DNA of 64,000 nucleotides. It comes from CAVQCJ01 sp963849365 (lineage in GTDB: Bacteria > Actinomycetota > Actinomycetes > Prado026). Each line of letters opens with the position of its first letter. The first letter of the stretch is position 1. Location of the stretch: the NCBI GenBank assembly GCA_963849365.1, contig CAWKHA010000001.1, positions 558,001 to 622,000 of the forward strand, given 5' to 3'. The translations under genes were made by a program, and so were the position numbers. Below are positions 38,662 through 44,933 of the stretch, one piece after another. Under the pieces are notes generated by a model. The model did not search any database. It saw only the letters and a program-made list of their open reading frames with translations, and was not told where the DNA came from.

Positions 38662-39569
38662 CGCAGCCAGCGGACCTCGGCGTCGCGCCGGAACCACGAC
38701 TCCTGCCGCCGGACGTACCTGCGCGTGGCGGCGACCACGTCCAGGCGGGCGCGGCCCTCGTCGAGCTCGCCGGACAGCACGCGCAGCACTTGGGCGTACC
38801 CGAGCGCACGGGAGGCGGTCCGCCCCTCGCGCAGGCCGGCCGCCTCGAGGCCCCCGACCTCGTCGAGCAGGCCTGCCGCCCACATCCGGTCGACCCGGGC
38901 GGCGATCCGCTCGTCGAGGGCCGCCCGCGGAGCCGTGAGGCCGAGCCGCACCCAGCGCACGCCGCCTCCTGCGGTGGCGGAACGGCCCTGCGGCAGCCCG
39001 CCGGTGGAGGGCATCGTGGCCCGGTACGGGCGACCGGTGAGCTCGACCACCTCGAGCGCCCGGACGATGCGCCGGCCGTTGCCGGGCAGGATCGCCGCGG
39101 CGGCCGCGGGATCGACCTGGGTCAGGCGTTCGTGCAGGGCGGCCGGTCCGCGCGCGGCCAGCTCGGCCTCGAGGCGGGCACGGACCTGCGGGTCGGTGCC
39201 GGGGAACTCGAGTGAGTCCAGGACCGCTCGCACGTACAGTCCCGAGCCGCCCACGAGCACCGGCACGTGGCCCCGCCCCACGATCTGCTCGAGCGCCGCG
39301 CAGGCGTCCCGCTGGTACGCCGCGACGCTCGCCTCGTCCCGGACGTCGAGGACGTCCAGCAGGTGGTGCGGGACGCCGTGCCGCTCGGCCGGCGTCAGCT
39401 TGGCCGTTCCGATGTCCATGCCGCGGTAGAGCTGCATCGAGTCGGCGTTGACCACCTCCCCTCCCAGCTCGCGGGCGAGCGCGACCGCGAGGTCGGACTT
39501 GCCCACGGCAGTCGGCCCGACCACCGCCACCGCGACCGGTCCCGCTGGTACTGACGCCGCTGCGGGCAT
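38565..39569 (-). CDS. miaA: tRNA dimethylallyltransferase MiaA
   Basis: 334 residues from the ATG at 39569. It adds the isopentenyl group to A37 of tRNAs reading UNN codons, the substrate that MiaB then modifies. Motifs: P-loop VVGPTAVGKSDLAVALA, ADSMQLYRGMDIGTAKLT, VGGSGLYVRAVLD, and the basic tail RRYVRRQESWFRR. The start codon shares one base with the stop of the dioxygenase-like gene, so the two are coupled. The last ~25 residues, Ala/Glu/Val repeats, lie beyond the conserved fold and come from the 9-bp tandem repeat shared with the opposing gene. Confidence 0.96.
   Translation of the reverse strand: MPAAASVPAGPVAVAVVGPTAVGKSDLAVALARELGGEVVNADSMQLYRGMDIGTAKLTPAERHGVPHHLLDVLDVRDEASVAAYQRDACAALEQIVGRGHVPVLVGGSGLYVRAVLDSLEFPGTDPQVRARLEAELAARGPAALHERLTQVDPAAAAAILPGNGRRIVRALEVVELTGRPYRATMPSTGGLPQGRSATAGGGVRWVRLGLTAPRAALDERIAARVDRMWAAGLLDEVGGLEAAGLREGRTASRALGYAQVLRVLSGELDEGRARLDVVAATRRYVRRQESWFRRDAEVRWLRYDDPGTFGSAVAAVEAVEAVEAAEAAADAVS
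38586..38630. repeat. Tandem 9-bp repeat coding on both strands
   Basis: Five adjacent 9-mers: GGCTTCCGC, three exact copies of GGCTTCGAC, and GGCTGCGAC. Read on the plus strand they code for the Ala-Ser-Thr tail of the YbhN-like protein; read on the minus strand for the Glu-Ala-Val tail of MiaA. Confidence 0.9.
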
Positions 39570-40234
39570 CAGGACCAGCGCGCCACGACGTAGGAGACCC
39601 CGTACGGGGTCCGGTGGGCCAGCAGCTCGGCGGTCCAGGACCCACCGACCTCGAGCAGGGCGGAGCCCACGGCGCGCCATGCGGGGACGCCCGCGGCCAT
39701 CATCCGCACGCCCTCGGCGGTGTCGAGCACGGCCAGCGAAGCCGGGTCGCCGCTGGCCAGAGCGGCCACCACGGATGCGTCGTACGGTCCGGCTGCCGGG
39801 TCCAGACCTCCGGGGGCGCGTTCGTCGAGCCGTGCGGTGCCGTCGCCCATCACCAGCACGGCCCCGGCGCCGGCCAGCCAGGTTCCCTCGGGGCCGGTCC
39901 CGGCCGGGCCGACCTCGACGTAGCGCCGCGGCACGTCCACGCCTGCGCGGTCGAGCAGCCAGGCGCCCACGGTGAGGGCTAGCGGCAGCTCCGGGTCCTG
40001 CGAGCCACCCGCGTGCACCGCGACCCCGAACCCGCGCAGCGTCCCGCCGGCGCTGCCCGGGTGCACGCGGTCAGACGGTCCGGGGCCGACGACGACGACG
40101 TCCGCGGCACCGGCCAGGAGCGCGCGGACCGCCCCGTCGCACGCGGTCAGGACGTCGGCGACCTCCGCGGCCGCACCCTGTGCGACCGCAGGGACGAGGA
40201 CCGGAGGGCAGGGACAGAACACAACACCGGGCAC
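39569..40234 (-). CDS. Class III extradiol dioxygenase subunit B-like protein
   Basis: 221 residues from the GTG at 40234; the frame is open further up, but the family begins GVVFCPCPPVLVPAVAQG. The fold is that of LigB-type dioxygenases: the His ligands of the true enzymes are partly replaced (CPCPPVLVPAV at the N-terminus, AVHAGGSQDPELPLALTVGA in the middle), so it may not be a ring-cleaving enzyme. In actinobacteria a gene of this family sits between miaB and miaA, as here; its role is unknown. There is no ribosome binding site, but AACGTA (TACGTT on the coding strand) 7 nt upstream fits a leaderless promoter. Confidence 0.8.
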   Translation of the reverse strand: MPGVVFCPCPPVLVPAVAQGAAAEVADVLTACDGAVRALLAGAADVVVVGPGPSDRVHPGSAGGTLRGFGVAVHAGGSQDPELPLALTVGAWLLDRAGVDVPRRYVEVGPAGTGPEGTWLAGAGAVLVMGDGTARLDERAPGGLDPAAGPYDASVVAALASGDPASLAVLDTAEGVRMMAAGVPAWRAVGSALLEVGGSWTAELLAHRTPYGVSYVVARWS

Positions 40235-40241
40235 GCGGCGC

Positions 40242-40247
40242 AACGTA
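40242..40247 (-). promoter_or_regulatory. -10 element for a leaderless transcript
   Basis: On the minus strand TACGTT ends 7 nt before the GTG at 40234, with no Shine-Dalgarno in between. Confidence 0.55.
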
Positions 40248-40260
40248 CCTCGCGACAGCC

Positions 40261-40294
40261 GCCCCCCGCCCCCCGCCACCCGCCCCCCGCCCCC
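40261..40294 (-). repeat. C/G-tract with G-quadruplex pattern on the minus strand
   Basis: Five C-runs of 3-6 (40262-40267, 40269-40274, 40279-40281, 40283-40288, 40290-40294) separated mostly by single bases. The minus strand therefore has G-runs with loops of 1, 1, 4 and 1 nt, a strong quadruplex pattern, just upstream of the -10 of the dioxygenase-like gene. Confidence 0.75.
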
Positions 40295-40295
40295 G

Positions 40296-40362
40296 CCGGT
40301 CGATCATGAGAGATGTGTCGGACGGGAGCGCTCCATCCGACACATCTCTCATGATCGACCGG
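40296..40362. repeat. Perfect 27-bp inverted repeat with palindromic loop
   Basis: Arms 40296-40322 (starts CCGGTCGATCATGAGAGATG) and 40336-40362 are exact reverse complements over 27 bp. The 13-nt loop contains a perfect 10-bp palindrome GGAGCGCTCC (40325-40334), so almost the whole 67 bp can form one long hairpin or a cruciform. It starts 10 bp past the miaB stop. It is far longer than a normal terminator and looks like a palindromic repeat element, though it may also end miaB transcripts. Confidence 0.85.
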
Positions 40363-40372
40363 ATGGGAGCGG

Positions 40373-41839
40373 CTAGGGACGAGGGGCGCCGAGGGTGGGG
40401 AGGCCGAGCAGGACCGGGATGGGGCCCACCGTCCGACCGGGTGCCGGGGCCGTCGCCGGGGCGGTGCGCGCCTCCCAGGCGTCGCCCGCACGGGTCCGCC
40501 GGATGCCCAGGACCGGGCCGTCCGCGACCAGGTGGTGCGGGGCGGCGTAGGTGACCTCGGCGGTCACCATGTCGCCGGGGCGCGCGTCGCAGGCGGCCAC
40601 GTGCACCAGCCGGTTGTCCGGTGCCCGGCCCGAGAGCCGGTGGGTGACGCCGTCCTTGCGGCCTTCGCCCTCGGCCACCAGGACCTCCAGCACGCGGCCG
40701 ACCTGGGTCCGGTTCTCGGCCCAGGAGATGTCGTCCTGCAGCGCGACCAGCCGCTCGTACCGTTCCTGGACGACGGGCTTGGGCACCTGGCCGTCCATCG
40801 TCGCGGCAGGAGTGCCCGGCCGTACCGAGTACTGGAACGTGAACGCACTGGCGAAACCGGCCTGCCGGACGACGTCGAGCGTGTCCTCGAAGTCCGCCTC
40901 CGTCTCGCCGGGGAACCCGACGATGACGTCGGTGGTGATCGCGGCGTCGGGCATCGCTGCGCGGACGCGCTCGATGATGCCGAGGTAGCGGTCACGGCGG
41001 TACGAACGGCGCATCCGCTTCAGCACTGCGTCCGACCCCGACTGCAACGGCATGTGCAGCTGGGGCATGACGTTCGGCGTCGTCGCCATCGCGTGGATCA
41101 CGTCGTCGGTGAAGTCCTTCGGGTGCGGCGAGGTGAACCGCACCCGCTCCAGGCCGGGCACCTCTCCGGCCGCCCGCAGCAGCTTGGCGAACGCGCCGCG
41201 ATCGCTGAACTCCGCGCCGTACGAGTTGACGTTCTGGCCGAGGAACGTCACCTCGAGGACGCCCTCGGCGACCAGGGCGCGCACCTCGGCGAGCACGTCC
41301 CCGGGACGGCGGTCTTTCTCGACCCCGCGCAGCGACGGCACGATGCAGAACGTGCAGGTGTTGTTGCAGCCCACCGAGACCGACACCCAGGCCGCATACG
41401 GGGACTCGCGCCGGGTCGGGAGGGTCGAGGGGAACACCTCGAGCGACTCGAGGATCTCGACCTGCGCCTCCTGCTGCACCCGGGCCCGCTCCAGCAGCAC
41501 CGGCAGCGAGCCGAGGTTGTGCGTGCCGAAGACCACGTCGACCCAGGGCGCCCGCCGGGTGATCTCGCCGCGGTCCTTCTGCGCGAGGCAGCCCCCGACG
41601 GCGATCTGCATGCCGGGGTGGGCGGACTTGACCGGGGCGAGGTGGCCGAGGTTCCCGTACAGCCGGTTGTCGGCGTTCTCGCGGACCGCGCAGGTGTTGA
41701 AGACGACCACGTCCGCCTGCTCACCTCCGGCGGCGGCGGTGTACCCGGCCTGCTCGAGCACCCCGCTGAGTCGCTCGGAGTCGTGCACGTTCATCTGGCA
41801 CCCGAAGGTGCGCACCTGGTACGTCCGCGACCGGTCCAT
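40373..41839 (-). CDS. miaB: tRNA-2-methylthio-N6-dimethylallyladenosine synthase MiaB
   Basis: 488 residues from the ATG at 41839. A radical-SAM methylthiotransferase acting on i6A37 of tRNA after MiaA. The N-terminal UPF0004 domain carries the three auxiliary-cluster Cys (FGCQMN, FNTCAVRENA, VGGCLAQKDRG); the radical-SAM cluster is CNNTCTFCIVPSLRG; a TRAM domain is near residues 375-440 (VLVAEGEGRKDGVTHRLSGR). About 45 Pro/Ala-rich residues follow the TRAM domain. It is divergent from the Nudix gene. TACCCT about 10 nt before the start could be a -10. Confidence 0.96.
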   Translation of the reverse strand: MDRSRTYQVRTFGCQMNVHDSERLSGVLEQAGYTAAAGGEQADVVVFNTCAVRENADNRLYGNLGHLAPVKSAHPGMQIAVGGCLAQKDRGEITRRAPWVDVVFGTHNLGSLPVLLERARVQQEAQVEILESLEVFPSTLPTRRESPYAAWVSVSVGCNNTCTFCIVPSLRGVEKDRRPGDVLAEVRALVAEGVLEVTFLGQNVNSYGAEFSDRGAFAKLLRAAGEVPGLERVRFTSPHPKDFTDDVIHAMATTPNVMPQLHMPLQSGSDAVLKRMRRSYRRDRYLGIIERVRAAMPDAAITTDVIVGFPGETEADFEDTLDVVRQAGFASAFTFQYSVRPGTPAATMDGQVPKPVVQERYERLVALQDDISWAENRTQVGRVLEVLVAEGEGRKDGVTHRLSGRAPDNRLVHVAACDARPGDMVTAEVTYAAPHHLVADGPVLGIRRTRAGDAWEARTAPATAPAPGRTVGPIPVLLGLPTLGAPRP

Positions 41840-41887
41840 GACGCCAACCAGGGTACGTGCGGTGGCAGGTGGCCCGCGCGCGCCGCG

Positions 41888-41893
41888 TACGCT
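41888..41893 (+). promoter_or_regulatory. -10 element for the leaderless Nudix gene
   Basis: TACGCT ends 6 nt before the GTG at 41900; no Shine-Dalgarno is present. Confidence 0.55.
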
Positions 41894-41899
41894 CCGCCT

Positions 41900-42328
41900 G
41901 TGCGCCCCCGCCTCCCCCACCTGCTGGCCGCGGCGGTCGTGGTAGACGCACCCGGGCGGCGCGTGCTGCTGGTGCGGGACCCGGACCGCCCCCGATGGAC
42001 GCTCCCCTCGGGTCATGTGGAGGGTGGTGAGCAGCTGGCCGAGGCCGCCCGGCGTCAGGTGCGCGAGCAGACCGGCCTGACCCGGTTCCGGGTCTGCGAG
42101 CCGCACCTGGCACTGCAGCAGGACCTCGTCGACTGCGACGGCGCGCAGGTGCGCCATGTCGAGCACGTGTTCGCGGTGCTCTGCGACCCGGCCGAGCCGG
42201 TGCACGACGGGCCGCTGGACCGTGACGGGCGCGCGGCATGGTTCGGCATCCGTGAGCTGCCGGCGGACCTGGCCCCGGGCGTGCCGCTGCACGTCGGGTC
42301 GGCGCTGCGGACTGTCGACGCGAGCTGA
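41900..42328 (+). CDS. Nudix-like hydrolase with degenerate catalytic box
   Basis: 142 residues from the GTG at 41900. The Nudix fold is clear: LLAAAVVVDAPGRRVLLVRD leads to WTLPSGHVEGGEQLAEAARR QVREQTGL. The catalytic box should read G-x5-E-x7-REUxEExGU; here it ends RQVREQTGL, so two of the Glu are Gln and one of the metal-binding pair is lost. It may have weak or altered catalysis or act in binding only. The frame is open far upstream through miaB on the other strand, which I regard as chance. Its end faces rny, 30 bp away. Confidence 0.83.
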   Translation: MRPRLPHLLAAAVVVDAPGRRVLLVRDPDRPRWTLPSGHVEGGEQLAEAARRQVREQTGLTRFRVCEPHLALQQDLVDCDGAQVRHVEHVFAVLCDPAEPVHDGPLDRDGRAAWFGIRELPADLAPGVPLHVGSALRTVDAS

Positions 42329-42358
42329 GCCGGTCGCGGGGAGGGCGGCGCCCGGCCG

Positions 42359-44053
42359 TCAGCGGGCGACCTCGGTGGCCCGGCTCTCGCGGACGACGGT
42401 CACCTTGATCTGACCCGGGTAGGTGAGCTCCTCCTCGACCTGCTTGACGATGTCGCGGGCCAGCACCTGAGCCCCGATGTCGTCGACCTCGTCCGGCAGG
42501 ACCATCACTCGCACTTCGCGGCCCGCCTGCATCGCGAACACCTTGTCCACGCCTTCGTGCGCGGAGGCGATCTCCTCGAGCCGCTGGAGCCGCTTGACAT
42601 ACGCCTCCAGCGACTCGCGGCGCGCCCCGGGCCGGCCACCGGACACCGCGTCGGCCGCCTGGGTCAGGACCGCCTCGAGCGTGCGCACCTCGATCTCGTT
42701 GTGGTGTGCCTCGATCGCGTGCACCACGTCCTCGTGCTCGCCGCAGCGCCGCGCGACCTCCGCGCCGATCGCGGCGTGGCTGCCCTCGGTCTCGTGCGTG
42801 AGCGCCTTCCCGATGTCGTGCAGGAACGCGCCGCGCTTGACCAGCGGCACGTCCAGCCCGAGCTCGGCGGCCATCATCCCCGCGATGTGCGCAGTCTCGA
42901 CGAGGTGGCCCAGCACGTTCTGTCCGTACGAGGTGCGGAACCTGAGCCGTCCCAGCAGCGAGACGATCTCGGGGTGCAGGTCGGCGATCCCGACCTCGAC
43001 GAGGGCGTCCTCCGCCGCTCGCCGGCATACCTGGTCGATCTCACCCATCGACCGTTCGTAGACCTCCTCGATCCGGTGCGGGTGGATGCGCCCGTCCAGG
43101 ACCAGCGACTCCAGGGTCAGCCGGCCGATCTCGCGGCGGACCGGGTCGAAGCAGGAGAGGACGACCGCCTCGGGGGTGTCGTCGATGATCAGGTTGACGC
43201 CGGTGATCGCCTCGAACGCGCGGATGTTCCGGCCCTCGCGGCCGATGATCCGGCCCTTCATGTCGTCGCTGGGCAGGTGCAGCACGGTGACGACCGACTC
43301 GGCGGTCTGGTCGCTGGCCACCCGCTGGACGGCCAGGGTGATGATCCGGCGGGCCCGGGTCTCCGCCTCGCGCTCGGCCTCCCGCTCGATCGCCCGCACG
43401 CTGGCGGCCGCTGCCCGCTTGGCCTGGGTCTCGACGGAGGTGACGAGCTCGATCTTGGCCTGGTCGGCCGTGAGCCCGGCCACCCGCTCGAGCACGCGGA
43501 GGCGGTCCGCCTCGGCCTGAGCCACGGCGACCTCCCGAACGCCCAGGCGGGCCTCCTGGTCGGCCAGGTCCGCGGACCGCTGCTCGATCCGCGCACTGTC
43601 CTGGGCCAGGCGGGCGGAGTCCGCCCGGATCTGGGTCGCCTCGGCCTCGACGCGCTGCTCGCGGTCGGCGAGACGCTGTTCGCGCAGGTCCAGGTCGAGC
43701 CGGAGCTCGCGCACCTCGTCGCGGGTCGCAGCGGCCTGCGCCTCCGCGACAGCCAGGGTCTGCGCCCGGGCACTGTTGCGCTCCGCGGCCGCCGCCTGCT
43801 CGGCGAGGAGCGCCTGTGCCGCGGCCAGCGCTTGCTCCGCAGCCGCGGCGCGTTCGGCGTTGACTGCAGCGAGAGCCTCGTTGTCGGTCTGTGCTGGACC
43901 GATCTCGGGGCTCTTCCCCGCGCGAGGGCGGGTCACGCCGACCGGCGCGGAGGTCCGAAGCCGCCGCTGCTGCACGACCAGCCAGACGACGAGGCCGGCG
44001 ACCACGCCGAGCGCGAGGAGGATCGCCAGGTCCACAGCCGCACCCATCGACAT
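42359..44053 (-). CDS. rny: Ribonuclease Y
   Basis: 564 residues from the ATG at 44053, with GGGAGGGAG 8 nt upstream; a second ATG two codons on is possible. Membrane-anchored endoribonuclease starting mRNA decay. An N-terminal transmembrane helix (AILLALGVVAGLVVWLVVQ, residues 9-27) is followed by a long coiled coil (~60-210, Ala/Glu/Arg/Gln-rich), a KH domain (GRIIGREGRNIRAFEAITG) and an HD domain (RGAFLHDIGKALTHE, HHNEIE). The conserved C-terminus includes EEELTYPGQIKVTVVRE. It lies downstream of recA-recX on the same strand, nearly 300 bp away. Confidence 0.95.
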   Translation of the reverse strand: MSMGAAVDLAILLALGVVAGLVVWLVVQQRRLRTSAPVGVTRPRAGKSPEIGPAQTDNEALAAVNAERAAAAEQALAAAQALLAEQAAAAERNSARAQTLAVAEAQAAATRDEVRELRLDLDLREQRLADREQRVEAEATQIRADSARLAQDSARIEQRSADLADQEARLGVREVAVAQAEADRLRVLERVAGLTADQAKIELVTSVETQAKRAAAASVRAIEREAEREAETRARRIITLAVQRVASDQTAESVVTVLHLPSDDMKGRIIGREGRNIRAFEAITGVNLIIDDTPEAVVLSCFDPVRREIGRLTLESLVLDGRIHPHRIEEVYERSMGEIDQVCRRAAEDALVEVGIADLHPEIVSLLGRLRFRTSYGQNVLGHLVETAHIAGMMAAELGLDVPLVKRGAFLHDIGKALTHETEGSHAAIGAEVARRCGEHEDVVHAIEAHHNEIEVRTLEAVLTQAADAVSGGRPGARRESLEAYVKRLQRLEEIASAHEGVDKVFAMQAGREVRVMVLPDEVDDIGAQVLARDIVKQVEEELTYPGQIKVTVVRESRATEVAR

Positions 44054-44076
44054 GGACTGTCTCCCTCCCCGGCGCT

Positions 44077-44104
44077 GCGGCGTCGTCGGAACGGCCGACG
44101 CCGC
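44077..44104 (-). other. Hairpin in the rny leader
   Basis: Perfect 9-bp stem GCGGCGTCG / CGACGCCGC with a 10-nt loop, ending 5 nt before the rny ribosome binding site. It could limit ribosome access or protect the 5' end; no function is shown. Confidence 0.45.
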
Positions 44105-44215
44105 GCAGGACTCGCCGACCACCGGCATACCGATGCGCCCAGAGAGCCGCCTGAATCGTGCGCGGCTACCCGCTGACCCGGTCCGGTTCAGCGATCGGGC
44201 CGGTACTGAGGAGTA

Positions 44216-44233
44216 CGACCGCCCCGGCGGTCG
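44216..44233. terminator. Hairpin downstream of recX
   Basis: Palindromic CGACCGCCCCGGCGGTCG, a stem of at least 7 bp with a short loop, 118 bp past the recX stop in the 297-bp gap to rny. Otherwise this gap shows no gene. Confidence 0.35.
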
Positions 44234-44350
44234 GATTGGGTGACAGATTCGGAAGTGCCGTAAGTCCTGCTGAGAGGTCCTGCGCCTCGCAGGCTAGGCG
44301 CGGTGGAGGCGCCCGGCAAGCAACTCGGCCGCTTCGGTCGCCTCGGTCTC

Positions 44351-44908
44351 TCATCCGTCGTCGACGTCGAGCTCGGCCGACGCGGGGCCCTCCGCGGCGA
44401 GCGCCTCGCGGACGACCCGGAACGCCAGACCGGGCGGATAGCCCTTGCGGGCGAGCATCCCTGACAGACGTCGGACCCGGGCCGCCGGTTGCAGACCCCT
44501 GGTGCCGGCGATCTTGCGGTTCACGAGGATGCGGGCCACCTCCGCCTCGCTGTCGCCGTCGATCGTGGCCAGCGCGGCGTCACGCTCGGCGGGACCGACC
44601 CCACGAACGTGCAGCTCGTGAGCGAGCGCACGTCTGCTGAGCCCCCGGCCGAGGTGACGCGACTCCACCCAGGCCTGGGCGAAGGCCGTGTCATCGACGA
44701 GACCCACCTCGGTGAGCCGGTCCAGGACGGCCTGGGCCGCGAGCTCCGGGACACTCTTGCGGGCCAGCGCAGCGGCGAGCTGGGCCCTTGACCGCGGCCC
44801 CGCCGTGAGCTGCCGCAGGCAGATCGAGCGGGCGACGTCGACGGGGTCGGCGTCGGGCCCGTCGTCCGCCGGCGAGCCAGGTGTCGGGCCGTCCGCGAAG
44901 CGACTCAT
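44351..44908 (-). CDS. recX: RecA regulatory protein RecX
   Basis: 185 residues from the ATG at 44908; the frame is open further up, but that part overlaps recA. RecX binds inside the RecA filament and limits it. Three repeats of three-helix units are visible: ICLRQLTAGPRSRAQLAAAL, VLDRLTEVGLVDDTAFAQAW and GLSRRALAHELHVRGV, then AARVRRLSGMLARKGYPPGL. The conserved E/R-H in VESRHLGRGLSRR is present. The start has no ribosome binding site and lies 25 bp after the recA stop, so it is probably expressed from the recA mRNA. Confidence 0.9.
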   Translation of the reverse strand: MSRFADGPTPGSPADDGPDADPVDVARSICLRQLTAGPRSRAQLAAALARKSVPELAAQAVLDRLTEVGLVDDTAFAQAWVESRHLGRGLSRRALAHELHVRGVGPAERDAALATIDGDSEAEVARILVNRKIAGTRGLQPAARVRRLSGMLARKGYPPGLAFRVVREALAAEGPASAELDVDDG

Positions 44909-44933
44909 CAGGGGCGGGTCGGTCCGGCCCCGG

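Noticed and set aside
40180..40554. Short plus-strand open frame across the 27-bp inverted repeat
   Set aside because: No start context or ribosome binding site; it overlaps miaB antisense and its composition comes from the repeat and the C-tract.
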